Shown: in pieces, positions 34,968 to 45,001 of the stretch
Layout of the letters: the number at the start of each line of letters is the position of its first letter
Position numbering within the stretch: the stretch's first letter is position 1
NCBI RefSeq assembly: GCF_000403785.1
Contig: NZ_APHJ01000019.1
Location: 62,001 to 126,000, forward strand
DNA from: Gillisia sp. CAL575
GTDB taxonomy: Bacteria; Bacteroidota; Bacteroidia; Flavobacteriales; Flavobacteriaceae
Reading direction: 5' to 3'
DNA length: 64,000 nt
Translations under genes and position numbers: made by a program
Notes under the pieces: model-generated
Told to the model about the DNA's origin: nothing
Database searches by the model: none
The model's input: only the letters and a program-made list of their open reading frames with translations

Positions 34968-37958
34968 ATGATTAAAACTATACGATATTTCATTTTACTC
35001 ATTTTTCTCTTTTCATTACAGATTTCTGCGCAAAAAAGAGAAACATCCGGGCCGGTTTATATAGATTCTGCAATGGCAGTTCCAGTGTCTGCTATTTCTA
35101 CAAGAAAAATGAAGGCGCCTTCTACAGAATATAAGTTAGTGAATCCAAGGAATAGAGGGATTAATAAAGTGGTTCCCGGTAAAGGTTTTCCAAAATCCCA
35201 AGATGCAGCACTTCAATCTAAAATGGGAAAACTGCCTTCCAAAGCTCCAATTTTATCTTTTGATGCGGCCATCACAAGGTCTACTCCTACAGATCCTACG
35301 GGGGCTGCCGGTCCAAATCATTATGTGAATGGCTATAATTCGGCTTTTTCTATTTTCGATAAATCAGGAAATCAAATTGTTGCTCCCGCCGATCTTTCTA
35401 GTATTGGAGGGGAATTTACAAACGAAAATTTAGGAGATCCAATTATACTTTATGATGAATTTGCAGATCGTTTTTTAATAACTCAGTTTAGTGATACACC
35501 AGAAAGTTTTTTAGTTGCAGTTTCACAAACTTCAGATCCTGTGAACGGTGGTTGGGATACTTATAGATTCCCCACAAACGGAGCATTACCAGATTATCCA
35601 AAAATTTCTGTATGGAGCGATGGGTATTATGTTACCACAAATAAAAATTCAAATACAGCAAGCACAAGTCAGGTGGTTTATGTTTTTGAACGTGATAAAA
35701 TGTTAGCAGGGGAAAGTGCTAAAGTCATTTCATTTCCATTACCTGGTATTAGAACAAATGGATTTTACAGTCCAGCGGGATTTCATGCCATGGGAGGAGA
35801 ACTACCGCCAAGAGGAAACTCTCCAATTGTATTTTTACAAGATGATGCCTGGGCTGGTGTTTCTGAAGATCATCTGAAATTATGGAATATCAATATAGAT
35901 TGGAATTCACCAGCAAATTCTACTATTGCTGAATCTCAAGAATTAGGAACTAATAACGGAGTTACTCCTTTTATAGCAACATTTGATGGGGGTGCATTTT
36001 CAAATCTGGCTCAACCAGGAGATACTCCAGATGTAGATGTTTTACAAGCCACCATGATGTACATGACTCAGTATAGACGTTTTCCTACATATAACACTGC
36101 AGTAATGAATTTCGTGGTAGATGTAGATGCTACTGCGGCAGAGCACGCCGGAATTCGTTGGTATGAGCTTAGACAACCTTCTGATGGGGGACAATGGTCA
36201 GTTTTTCAGGAAGGAACATATGCGCCAGATAAAAGTGATAGATTCTCCGGAAGTATTGGAATGGATAAAAACGGGAATATTGGTTTAGGCTTTACGGTAT
36301 TAGACGACAGTCCTGAAACTCCAATTTTTCCATCGATAAGATATACTGGAAGGTTTAATAATGATCCTAAAGGTCAGATGACTGTCAAGGAAGAAGTTAT
36401 AATACAAGGTGTTAGCGCCGATCCTTCTTCAAGATACGGTGATTATGCTCATTTAACAGTAGATCCTGCAGACGATCTAACTTTTTGGCATAATGCAGAA
36501 TATTTTGATAGTTCAGATAGAAAGAATAGAGTGGGCGTTTTTAAGCTTGCTCCCGATTTTACAAATGATGTGGGTATTGTTGCGTTGGTGACGCCTACAA
36601 ATTCAACTTTAACTTCATCTGAAGTAGTAACTGTGACTATTCGAAATTTCGGAATCGCTTCTCAAACTAATATTCCTGTAAGTTATTCTGTAGATGGAGG
36701 AGCCGTTATTACTGAAACTTTTACAGGTACCGTTCCTGGAACAAGCTCTGTTGATTTTACGTTTTCAACAAATGCGAATCTTGGAACTATTGGCCAATCC
36801 TATACGTTCGTTGCTTCTACCAATTTAGGTACAGATGAGAACGAGAATAACGATACTCTTACAATAGAGGTTAAGAATTTATTTGCAAAAGATGTAGGGA
36901 TTACCTCCATAGATTCTCCAAGAACAGGACTCAATTTAACCTCTACAGAAGATGTAACAGTTACCATCGAGAATTTTGGAGGAGAGCCACAATCCAATAT
37001 TCCTGTTGCTTATAAAATTGAGAATAATAGAAAAATAAATGAAGTTTTTCAAGGAACAATTCCAGTAGGAGAGAATGCGGTTTATACCTTTTCTCAAAAA
37101 GCAAATCTTTCTAATTCTGGTAGATATAAAATTTATGCAGAAACTAATTTAGTAGAGGATCAGGATAATACCAATAATTCTAAAACAAAGTCTGTAGCTA
37201 ACTTAAATTGTATTCCAGTAGGCTCAGACTGTACTAGTTTTGGAGATGGAATTAGTTATTTTCAGCTTGAAGATATTTTAAACGAGCGTATTCCTTGTAC
37301 TAGTGGATATGCAGATTTTATTGGATTTTCTACCGATCTTGATCGTTCTCAAGGTTTATTTACGGTTACTGTTAAAACCCTTTTTGATAATCCACAAGAC
37401 GAAAAATTTTCTATGTGGATAGATCTTAACGATAATGGAGCGTTTGATGACTCTGAAATTTTAATTTCTGCCGAGAATATTCCAACTGCCAATACTGCAT
37501 TTTCTTTTGATTTCACATTACCAAAAGATGCAGCTTTAGGTCAGCACTTACTAAGGGTTCGAGCAGGAGACACTTCTTTTGGAGGAGATTTAAATAATCC
37601 TTGTAGCGTTATGGATTTTGGAACTACACATGATTATAGTGTTAGAATTGTAGATTCAACTTTAAATATTGATGATTTTCTTCTGAATGAAGCAAATCTT
37701 GAGATCATTGAACAAAGCGCAAATCCAAATGGCAGGGATGGTGTTTATAATATATTTCTAGAAACCCAATTTAACCAACCTTTGCGTATTACTGTTCATA
37801 ATTTACTAGGACAAAAAATGCTTGAAAATCAAGTTAAAAATGTGAGCGGACAGGGATATGAATATGATATAGATATGTCTTACGCAGCAACCGGAGTTTA
37901 TCTATTAAGAATTGGAACCAGAGATGTTGGAATTGTAAAAAGGTTCTTAGTTAAATAA
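34968..37958 (+). CDS. Large secreted protein with CARDB, GEVED and T9SS sorting domains
   Basis: From ATG 34968 the protein has a signal peptide (M-I-K-T-I-R-Y-F, hydrophobic core, ending SAQ). A beta-rich N-terminal region of about 530 residues starts with T-D-P-T-G-A-A-G-P-N-H-Y. Two CARDB-like repeats follow (each opens with D-V-G-I, near 533 and 645). A GEVED domain lies around 745-890 (Cys-rich ends, W-I-D-L-N-D-N-G), and a type IX secretion sorting domain ends in G-I-V-K-R-F-L-V-K. It is therefore exported by T9SS to the surface or medium. Activity unknown. ATG 34947 is an alternative, less likely, start. Confidence 0.85.
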   Translation: MIKTIRYFILLIFLFSLQISAQKRETSGPVYIDSAMAVPVSAISTRKMKAPSTEYKLVNPRNRGINKVVPGKGFPKSQDAALQSKMGKLPSKAPILSFDAAITRSTPTDPTGAAGPNHYVNGYNSAFSIFDKSGNQIVAPADLSSIGGEFTNENLGDPIILYDEFADRFLITQFSDTPESFLVAVSQTSDPVNGGWDTYRFPTNGALPDYPKISVWSDGYYVTTNKNSNTASTSQVVYVFERDKMLAGESAKVISFPLPGIRTNGFYSPAGFHAMGGELPPRGNSPIVFLQDDAWAGVSEDHLKLWNINIDWNSPANSTIAESQELGTNNGVTPFIATFDGGAFSNLAQPGDTPDVDVLQATMMYMTQYRRFPTYNTAVMNFVVDVDATAAEHAGIRWYELRQPSDGGQWSVFQEGTYAPDKSDRFSGSIGMDKNGNIGLGFTVLDDSPETPIFPSIRYTGRFNNDPKGQMTVKEEVIIQGVSADPSSRYGDYAHLTVDPADDLTFWHNAEYFDSSDRKNRVGVFKLAPDFTNDVGIVALVTPTNSTLTSSEVVTVTIRNFGIASQTNIPVSYSVDGGAVITETFTGTVPGTSSVDFTFSTNANLGTIGQSYTFVASTNLGTDENENNDTLTIEVKNLFAKDVGITSIDSPRTGLNLTSTEDVTVTIENFGGEPQSNIPVAYKIENNRKINEVFQGTIPVGENAVYTFSQKANLSNSGRYKIYAETNLVEDQDNTNNSKTKSVANLNCIPVGSDCTSFGDGISYFQLEDILNERIPCTSGYADFIGFSTDLDRSQGLFTVTVKTLFDNPQDEKFSMWIDLNDNGAFDDSEILISAENIPTANTAFSFDFTLPKDAALGQHLLRVRAGDTSFGGDLNNPCSVMDFGTTHDYSVRIVDSTLNIDDFLLNEANLEIIEQSANPNGRDGVYNIFLETQFNQPLRITVHNLLGQKMLENQVKNVSGQGYEYDIDMSYAATGVYLLRIGTRDVGIVKRFLVK

Positions 37959-38052
37959 CTCCCTCACTATTCCATATTAAATCACATTAATTCTATCTTC
38001 AAAAAATTTGAGAGTATTTGCTATTCCTTTTTTTTGAGAAATTTTAAAATTC

Positions 38053-38832
38053 ATGAAAATAATATCTTATAACGTCAACGGAATTAGAGCAGCCCTTAGA
38101 AAAGGATTTATAGAATGGTTAAATGCAGCAGATCCCGATGTTGTTTGTCTTCAAGAAATAAAAGCTTCTCCAGATCAATTAGATCTTAGTGTTTTTGAAG
38201 ATGCCGGATATAAATATAATTACTGGTACCCAGCCCAAAAAAAAGGATATAGCGGAGTTGCTATTTTAAGCAAACATGAGCCAAAACATGTTGAATATGG
38301 CACAGGGATAGATTCTATGGATTTTGAGGGTCGAAATATTAGAGCAGATTTTGATGGTTTTTCAATAATGAGCCTATATCTTCCTTCAGGAACTAATATT
38401 AATAGATTGGAGTTTAAACTTCAGTTTATGGCCGGTTTTCAAGTATATATAGATAATTTAAAAATGCAAATCCCAAATTTAATTATTTGTGGTGATTATA
38501 ATATTTGTCATGAAGCGGTAGATATACACGATCCTGTAAGATTAAAAAACACATCAGGATTCCTTCCTATAGAAAGAGAGTGGATAGATGGATTTATGAA
38601 TAGTGGCTTTATAGACTCTTTTCGTCATCTTAATAAAGAAGCTGTAGATCAATACTCTTGGTGGAGCTACAGAGCTAACGCACGAGCGAATAATAAAGGC
38701 TGGCGTATAGATTATAATTTGATCTCTAAGCCAATGGAATCCAAGCTGAGGCGCGCTGTGATCCTTCAGGATGCTATGCATAGTGATCATTGCCCTGTAT
38801 TACTTGAAATTGATTCTACTTATACTAATTAA
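38053..38832 (+). CDS. xth: Exodeoxyribonuclease III
   Basis: A 259-residue cytosolic EEP-family AP endonuclease. Landmarks: I-I-S-Y-N-V-N-G-I-R-A at the start (Asn7), L-Q-E-I-K near residue 34 (metal Glu), G-D-Y-N-I-C-H near 148 and S-D-H-C-P-V near 246. It repairs abasic sites in DNA. It lies alone between the T9SS protein and the aldo/keto reductase, 41 nt upstream of the latter. Confidence 0.92.
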   Translation: MKIISYNVNGIRAALRKGFIEWLNAADPDVVCLQEIKASPDQLDLSVFEDAGYKYNYWYPAQKKGYSGVAILSKHEPKHVEYGTGIDSMDFEGRNIRADFDGFSIMSLYLPSGTNINRLEFKLQFMAGFQVYIDNLKMQIPNLIICGDYNICHEAVDIHDPVRLKNTSGFLPIEREWIDGFMNSGFIDSFRHLNKEAVDQYSWWSYRANARANNKGWRIDYNLISKPMESKLRRAVILQDAMHSDHCPVLLEIDSTYTN

Positions 38833-38873
38833 AAATTATTAAATCTTCTTCAGAAAAAATTTAAACTCTCATT

Positions 38874-39908
38874 ATGAAATATACAAATCTTCCAAATTCC
38901 GATATTAAAGTAAGTAAGATCTGTTTGGGATCTATGACGTGGGGTGAACAGAACACAGAGGAAGAGGGGCATGCTCAGATGGATTATGCATTAGAGCAAG
39001 GAGTGAATTTTATAGATACCGCTGAGATGTATTCCACTCCAGCAAGTAAAGAAACTCAGGGAAGTACAGAAAAAATTATAGGAACTTGGTTTCAGAAATC
39101 GGGTAATAGAGATAAAGTAGTATTAGCTACCAAAATTGCTGGTCCAGGAAAAGCCGTGGCTCATATTAGGCCTAATTTAGGTTTTTCTAAGGATGCTATG
39201 AATGATGCACTTTCCAATAGTTTAAAGCGATTAAAGACAGATTATATAGATCTGTATCAATTGCACTGGCCAGAGAGAAATTCTAATTTCTTCGGAAAGA
39301 GAGGGTTTATAAATGATCCATTTGAAGAATGGGAAGATAATTTTAAAGAGATCCTTTTCAATTTAAATGAATTTATTAAAGAAGGTAAGATTAGAAAGAT
39401 CGGACTTTCTAATGAATCTCCATATGGAGTAATGCGATGCTTGGAAGAGGCTAGAAACGGAGCTCCGAAAATTAGTACAGTTCAGAATCCCTATAGTTTA
39501 ATTAATAGAAAAGATGAAATAGGTTTAACTGAAATTTATCATAGAGAAGAGGTGGGCTTGTTTCCATATTCGCCATTAGGAATGGGTTCTCTTAGTGGTA
39601 AATATTTAAACGATAAAAACGCAAAAGGGAGGTTAACTCTTTTTCCTCAATACAATAGGTATGGAAATGCTCAAGCCGTAAAGGCTATTGAAAAGTATGT
39701 GAACATTGCTAAAGATCATCAGTTAAAACCTGCGCAAATGGCATTGGCATTTGTAAATATGCAACCCTTTGTAACCAGTAATATTATAGGCGCAACAACC
39801 CTAGATCAATTAAAAGAAAATATTGGAAGTATAGATTTAGAACTTTCAGATAAAATTATAGAGGAGATAAATGAGGTACACGAACAAATCCCTAATCCTG
39901 CTCCCTAA
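38874..39908 (+). CDS. Aldo/keto reductase
   Basis: The 344-residue NADPH-dependent oxidoreductase shows the family tetrad: Asp in F-I-D-T-A-E near residue 47, Tyr in A-E-M-Y near 53, Lys in L-A-T-K-I near 84 and His in Y-Q-L-H-W near 125. It is close to the Tas-like group by its long insert. Substrate unknown. The stop overlaps that of the convergent M23 peptidase by 4 nt. Confidence 0.9.
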   Translation: MKYTNLPNSDIKVSKICLGSMTWGEQNTEEEGHAQMDYALEQGVNFIDTAEMYSTPASKETQGSTEKIIGTWFQKSGNRDKVVLATKIAGPGKAVAHIRPNLGFSKDAMNDALSNSLKRLKTDYIDLYQLHWPERNSNFFGKRGFINDPFEEWEDNFKEILFNLNEFIKEGKIRKIGLSNESPYGVMRCLEEARNGAPKISTVQNPYSLINRKDEIGLTEIYHREEVGLFPYSPLGMGSLSGKYLNDKNAKGRLTLFPQYNRYGNAQAVKAIEKYVNIAKDHQLKPAQMALAFVNMQPFVTSNIIGATTLDQLKENIGSIDLELSDKIIEEINEVHEQIPNPAP

Positions 39909-41038
39909 TTTAGGGGGCTTGCTAGGGAAGAATGAAGAAAAGATGAATTCATAGAACTTGAGGCTTTGATATGATACCAATCAAGAGTTTTTCCTAAAAT
40001 ATGGATGGTGTCTCCTGTGGAAAGTTTCTGAATTATTTGAGAATTTTTTACTGAATTGGAGTTGCGTAGATTTGCAAGGTTATTAACTATTGCCAGCTGA
40101 TTCTTCGGGAGAAAAGAGCTGTCTATGGGTTCCTTATTTTCATTCTGCTTAATAAAATAATAAGGATTAATTGCACCTCCATATCTGCGATAAATACCAA
40201 AATGTAAATGGGGAGCAGTAGTTCTGGCATTTCCTGTATTTCCCACAAAACCCAAGGTGTCTCCAGCTTTAACCTGATAATTTTTGATAGGAGCTACACT
40301 ATCTAAATGTGCATAATATAAGGATTGTCCTCTTTTTGTATCTCGTAGCCAAACTTGTTTTCCTCCCAAACCTTTCTCTCCGCTAGAGGTGATTCTTCCA
40401 TCCACAGTTGCTATTACAGGTGTCCCCCGACTAGCGAAAATATCAATTCCTTCATGAGATCGTTTGCCTCCATCTCGCTGAGCACCCCAAAAGCTTTGGG
40501 CATCCCGGTTTTTCCCACCTGCAACGGGAAAAAGATATACTGGAGATCTTTGTATTTCTATATTAAAAAATGAACTGGCATCAATTTCAGGCTGAATAAC
40601 AACTTTGTAGAGATTGTCTTTTTCAATTTCAAATTGCAGTTCCGGTTTTCTGAAATCTGAACTTTTAATTTTTTTATAAGTTGAATTCTCCATCGAGAAA
40701 ACGTCAATAAAAGTTAGGGATGAGGTAGAATCTTGCTTAATATTTACCGAAAGCAAGTCTCCGCGATGAAGTTCTATTAGATAAGTATAAACAGAAAAGC
40801 TTTTTGGGAAAAACTTACCAGATTCGTGATAAGGTAATTCAATAAAAATACTGTCATTTTGTAGCGACTTTTCTTTTTCTGTCTCCCAGATTGCAAATAG
40901 CTGGTCATTAATTTTTAAATCTCTTTGATATATTTCTCGTGCAGAGGGATTGCTAATTAAATCTTTGGCTTTGTTAATTTCAGAACAGCCTTCTAAAATT
41001 AGAATTAGTAATAAAAGCCATAAAACTCTACTCTTCAT
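39905..41038 (-). CDS. M23 (LytM) peptidoglycan endopeptidase lipoprotein
   Basis: The 377-residue lipoprotein has its lipobox at L-E-G-C (Cys18). The M23 domain lies around 185-290 with S-H-E-G-I-D (His and Asp zinc ligands), Y-Y-A-H-L and H-L-H-F-G. A C-terminal SH3b-like region (about 310-370, D-T-I-H-I-L-G-K-T) follows. It cleaves peptide cross-links in the cell wall, or recruits amidases. It is upstream of nothing on its strand; its terminus collides with the aldo/keto reductase. Confidence 0.9.
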   Translation of the reverse strand: MKSRVLWLLLLILILEGCSEINKAKDLISNPSAREIYQRDLKINDQLFAIWETEKEKSLQNDSIFIELPYHESGKFFPKSFSVYTYLIELHRGDLLSVNIKQDSTSSLTFIDVFSMENSTYKKIKSSDFRKPELQFEIEKDNLYKVVIQPEIDASSFFNIEIQRSPVYLFPVAGGKNRDAQSFWGAQRDGGKRSHEGIDIFASRGTPVIATVDGRITSSGEKGLGGKQVWLRDTKRGQSLYYAHLDSVAPIKNYQVKAGDTLGFVGNTGNARTTAPHLHFGIYRRYGGAINPYYFIKQNENKEPIDSSFLPKNQLAIVNNLANLRNSNSVKNSQIIQKLSTGDTIHILGKTLDWYHIKASSSMNSSFLHSSLASPLN

Positions 41039-41081
41039 TATATCAATATTTGGACCTGTAAAAAGCAGTAATTATGCCAGA

Positions 41082-42446
41082 TTATTCAAATAGATAGCTA
41101 ACCACATCTTCAATTTTCGCTACTTTTTGTATTGTAATAGCATAGTTGGCTTTAGGAAGTTTAGTTTGTGTAGAGATCATAATACTAGAAAAACCTAGTT
41201 TCTCTGCTTCCATAATACGCTGCTCTGCTCTTGGTACCGGTCTTATTTCTCCTGCCAATCCAATTTCAGCAGCAAAACAAATATCTTTAGGAATCGCAAT
41301 ATCTTCATTAGATGATAGTATAGCCGCAATAACGGCAAGATCTATCGCAGGATCGTCTACACTAATCCCTCCGGTAACATTTAGAAAAACATCTTTTGCT
41401 CCTAATCTAAAACCCGCGCGTTTTTCCAGCACAGCCAGAAGCATGTTTAATCGTTTGGAATTGTAGCCGGTTGTAGAGCGCTGTGGTGTTCCATAAACGG
41501 CAGAGCTTACCAAAGCTTGAATTTCGATCATTAATGGCCTCATGCCTTCTAAGGTTGCAGAAATTGCAGTCCCGCTTAGGCCTTCATCATTTTTTGAAAT
41601 CAATATTTCAGATGGATTGGAGACTTCTCGCAATCCACTCCCCAGCATTTCATAAATCCCCAACTCATGAGTAGATCCAAATCTATTTTTATTAGCTCTT
41701 AAAATTCTATAGACATGGTTTCTATCGCCTTCAAACTGTAAAACGGTATCTACCATGTGTTCTAAGACCTTTGGGCCTGCAATACTTCCCTCCTTGGTGA
41801 TGTGCCCAATCAAAATTACAGGCACTCCTGATTCTTTTGCAAACTTTATTAATTCTGCTGTACATTCCCGAACTTGGGAGATGCTGCCAGGGGAACTTTC
41901 GATATAATCGCTATGTAAAGTTTGAATAGAATCTACAATTACAATTTCGGGTTGTAAAGCTTCAATCTGCTTAAATATATTCTGGGTTTTGGTTTCCGTA
42001 AGAATATAACAATTAGCAGGATTAGGATTTATGCGTTCTGCCCGCATTTTAATTTGTTGCTGACTTTCCTCTCCGGAAACATATAAGGTTTTATGGCTTA
42101 AATGAAGAGAGATCTGTAGCAATAAAGTGCTCTTTCCAATTCCTGGCTCTCCTCCTAATAACGTAAGTGATCCTGGCACTATTCCTCCGCCGAGAACTCT
42201 ATTTAACTCTGAGTTATTGGTGTCTAACCTTGTTTCCGAAGAAACTTCTATTTCAGCAATTTTGAGAGGTTTAGAAACCTTTTTTGTCTCTCTAGTGGTA
42301 GGTGATTTCCAATCTATTTTATCTGGAGTTTGAATCACTTCTTCTACCAGTGTATTCCACTCTTTACAGGCAGAACATTGTCCCTGCCATTTGGAATGTT
42401 GTGTGCCACAATTCTGACAATAAAATGTGGTTTTTAGCTTCGCCAT
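41082..42446 (-). CDS. radA: DNA repair protein RadA
   Basis: The 454-residue RecA-like branch-migration ATPase (Sms). An N-terminal zinc finger has C-Q-N-C and C-S-A-C at 9-32. Walker A G-E-P-G-I-G-K-S-T is near 98, the RadA-specific K-N-R-F-G near 253, and a C-terminal Lon-like domain covers 280-454. It processes recombination intermediates. 41 nt separate it from the esterase gene upstream. Confidence 0.95.
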   Translation of the reverse strand: MAKLKTTFYCQNCGTQHSKWQGQCSACKEWNTLVEEVIQTPDKIDWKSPTTRETKKVSKPLKIAEIEVSSETRLDTNNSELNRVLGGGIVPGSLTLLGGEPGIGKSTLLLQISLHLSHKTLYVSGEESQQQIKMRAERINPNPANCYILTETKTQNIFKQIEALQPEIVIVDSIQTLHSDYIESSPGSISQVRECTAELIKFAKESGVPVILIGHITKEGSIAGPKVLEHMVDTVLQFEGDRNHVYRILRANKNRFGSTHELGIYEMLGSGLREVSNPSEILISKNDEGLSGTAISATLEGMRPLMIEIQALVSSAVYGTPQRSTTGYNSKRLNMLLAVLEKRAGFRLGAKDVFLNVTGGISVDDPAIDLAVIAAILSSNEDIAIPKDICFAAEIGLAGEIRPVPRAEQRIMEAEKLGFSSIMISTQTKLPKANYAITIQKVAKIEDVVSYLFE

Positions 42447-42487
42447 AATACAATTGAAATGAAAACCTGATTTGTTCTAATAAGCAG

Positions 42488-43636
42488 TTAATATCCGAAA
42501 TCCTTCTTGATTTTATCTGCTTTTTCAAGCATGAAATCTGTTGTTAAAAAAGAAATAGATTCTTTTCCATAGCCATTTTGGTAATTACGCATTGCTTTTT
42601 TAGGATTCCCTGTTTCTTCTTCAAATCTAGCTTCAAAATAAGTTCCAAGCATGGTTTTTGGATAATGCTTATCTGCAAGTTTAGAGAGATCATGAAGCTC
42701 TTCCCATTTTTCAGTTTTTTCTATAGCATTATATACTGCCATAAAATCATTCAATCTTATTTGCTTATTAACATGAAATAAGGTTTGAATACTCTCATAT
42801 TTTTCAACTAAATAATCATAGGAAGAAACCGATGTTTGTAATAATGTTCGATTATAGTCGAAAATGGAAATAGGTCTATAAACTTCGAAGATCTGCTCAA
42901 TAGCTTTTGGAATGGCATTTCCGGCCAAAGTATAGTGAGATCCTTTTGGAAAATTATCGAAATTATATTTTACATTTTTGTTTTCTATATTTTTCAATTG
43001 ATTATCAAAATTCAATATATCTTCTTTCAAAGAAGGAATATCTTCTTCAGCAGTAGCTAGATAGTACCAAATTTTACTTTCAGATTTGGTTAAAGCCGCT
43101 GAAACTCTGTCTGCCATTTCCGGTGCCAGATCTGGACTAATATTAATATAACCTTGAAAAAGCGGATTTTCTTTAAGCAGATAGTAATTAATGAAATTTG
43201 AGGTGTAATCATGTCCCATAATTACTCTAAAAGGCGCTGTGCGATACTGAGAGTCTAAATAGGTCATTAATTCCATACCTATAAATTCAAAGAATTTCGC
43301 CCCGGTTTCTGAAGGTAGAAAACGTTCTGTGTCATAAAAAGCATCTGAATCTCTAGAATTACTTTGATTGATTCCTACAACGATCATCTCTGGAATATCT
43401 TCCCAGTAGGAGTAGAAATCTACGTTTCCTGCTACAGGTTCAAACAAATAATCGCCATCTAAAACGATGAGGACAGGATAGGATTTCTCTTTATTTTTGT
43501 CGTAATTTCTAGGAAGTTGAATTTTTAATTCTCTCTCTTCTCCTAGCTTTGAGGACTTTAAAGATTTGTAAACGGTTTGTGCTGTAAATAGGTTAGGGGC
43601 AATAAACAGACAAATTAAAAGTAGTTTTTTATACAT
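42488..43636 (-). CDS. Secreted esterase-like alpha/beta hydrolase
   Basis: The 382-residue protein has a signal peptide (about 1-19, ending TAQ). The hydrolase domain of the esterase D/Fes-like group covers about 20-270: L-V-L-D-G-D-Y-L near residue 57, and H-Y-T-L-A-G near 247 as a catalytic His region. The usual G-x-S-x-G nucleophile is replaced by M-G-H-D-Y-T near 146, so the catalytic Ser appears missing and activity is doubtful. The C-terminal third is helical, TPR-like. Substrate unknown. Confidence 0.75.
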   Translation of the reverse strand: MYKKLLLICLFIAPNLFTAQTVYKSLKSSKLGEERELKIQLPRNYDKNKEKSYPVLIVLDGDYLFEPVAGNVDFYSYWEDIPEMIVVGINQSNSRDSDAFYDTERFLPSETGAKFFEFIGMELMTYLDSQYRTAPFRVIMGHDYTSNFINYYLLKENPLFQGYINISPDLAPEMADRVSAALTKSESKIWYYLATAEEDIPSLKEDILNFDNQLKNIENKNVKYNFDNFPKGSHYTLAGNAIPKAIEQIFEVYRPISIFDYNRTLLQTSVSSYDYLVEKYESIQTLFHVNKQIRLNDFMAVYNAIEKTEKWEELHDLSKLADKHYPKTMLGTYFEARFEEETGNPKKAMRNYQNGYGKESISFLTTDFMLEKADKIKKDFGY

Positions 43637-43672
43637 ATATTAAGTTTAATTGTCATGCCCAATATAGGATTT

Positions 43673-44638
43673 TTATTTTTTACGATTATAAATGGGAAGA
43701 AACAAAAATGAAAGTCCTCCTACAATAATGATGAGCAAAGTTTGTGTTCCCCATGTGATCCATCCAAAGGCTTCTCCTCCCTGTTTGCTAATGCCAAAAA
43801 GCATAAGACTTGCTCCTATAGCTATAGGGTAAACCCCGATCCCGCCATTGGTGGCTGAAATTGCAAAGGAGCCTACAACAAAAGCCAATAATACTACTCC
43901 AAATGGTAGATTCGCAGTTTCTGGCACTGTAAATATTAATGAATAGAACATGCAGATATACATGATCCATATAAAAAAGGTATGAAAAAGGAAAGCTCCT
44001 TTCTGCTTCATTTTTAATATACTTCGCATTCCTTCTAAAAGTCCTTTTGCGAATTTTTTTATTTTTTTGAAAATGCCAATTTTAGAATTTCTAATCAATT
44101 TCAACACTAAAACGCCAACAGCTATAAGCCCAAGTAAGATTGCGAAAGTTAAAAATGGATTGATATTGTTATCTTCAAAATAAGATAAAAGATATTCTGT
44201 TTGAAGAATCATCGCAGCTGTAACTACAAGTAAAAGCATAATAAAGTCTGCAATTCTTTCAGAAATTATAGTTCCAAAGGCTTTTTCAAAAGGAATATTT
44301 TCATAACTGGAAATTGTAACACCTCTAAGTACTTCTCCTGATCTTGGGATCCCGAAATTTGCAAGGTAAGCTACCATCACAGCCATAAAACTGTTTGGAA
44401 ATTTGGGTTTATAGCCTAAAGGTTCGAGAAGAAATTTCCATCTATAAGCTCTTGAAAGATGAGATAGAAGTCCACAAATTATAGAAATAAGAATAAAGAT
44501 TGGATTTGCAGATCTAATGTTATTCAAGAGTTCCTCTCTTTCTAGAGGTGTAGAATTTCTAATTGAAAACCAGATCAAAAAAACTCCCAGCGAAAGCGGG
44601 AGTATGATCTTTAGAATTTTAATTGTGGTTTTCTTCAA
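43673..44638 (-). CDS. Flippase-like integral membrane protein (UPF0104/LPG synthase TM domain)
   Basis: The 321-residue protein has about eight hydrophobic spans and the family blocks S-H-L-S-R-A-Y-R-W near residue 60, N-F-G-I-P-R-S-G-E near 94 and N-G-G-I-G-V-Y-P near 263. This is the membrane half of lysylphosphatidylglycerol synthase alone; the soluble transferase domain is absent, so it is more likely a lipid translocase. It abuts panD by 3 nt, so the two may be co-transcribed with panC-panD. Confidence 0.85.
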   Translation of the reverse strand: MKKTTIKILKIILPLSLGVFLIWFSIRNSTPLEREELLNNIRSANPIFILISIICGLLSHLSRAYRWKFLLEPLGYKPKFPNSFMAVMVAYLANFGIPRSGEVLRGVTISSYENIPFEKAFGTIISERIADFIMLLLVVTAAMILQTEYLLSYFEDNNINPFLTFAILLGLIAVGVLVLKLIRNSKIGIFKKIKKFAKGLLEGMRSILKMKQKGAFLFHTFFIWIMYICMFYSLIFTVPETANLPFGVVLLAFVVGSFAISATNGGIGVYPIAIGASLMLFGISKQGGEAFGWITWGTQTLLIIIVGGLSFLFLPIYNRKK

Positions 44639-44641
44639 GAA

Positions 44642-44992
44642 TTAATTTAATAGATTGCTTTCTTCATTTGGGAAAACCAAAGCAGGTTTAAAAGTTTTTG
44701 CTTCTTCTAATTCCATTATGGCATAAGTAATAAGAATAAGGATATCTCCTTTTGCAACTCTTCTTGCAGCGGCTCCGTTTAGAGTGATCTCGCCGGAATT
44801 TCTTGGGCCAGGAATTGCGTAAGTTTCTATGCGTTCTCCGTTATTATTATTTACAATTTGAACTTTTTCGCCTTCAATAATGTTGGCAGCTTCCATAAGA
44901 TCTTGATCTATGGTTATACTTCCAATGTAATTAAGATCTGCGCCGGTACATTTTACGCGATGGATTTTAGATTTTACTACGTGAATCAACAT
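44642..44992 (-). CDS. panD: Aspartate 1-decarboxylase
   Basis: PanD makes beta-alanine for pantothenate. The self-cleavage site Gly24-Ser25 in Y-I-G-S-I-T-I-D creates the pyruvoyl group. Length 116 is normal. It follows panC by 9 nt, so both precursors of the pantothenate ligation step are encoded together. Confidence 0.95.
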   Translation of the reverse strand: MLIHVVKSKIHRVKCTGADLNYIGSITIDQDLMEAANIIEGEKVQIVNNNNGERIETYAIPGPRNSGEITLNGAAARRVAKGDILILITYAIMELEEAKTFKPALVFPNEESNLLN

Positions 44993-45001
44993 ATAATTTT
45001 T

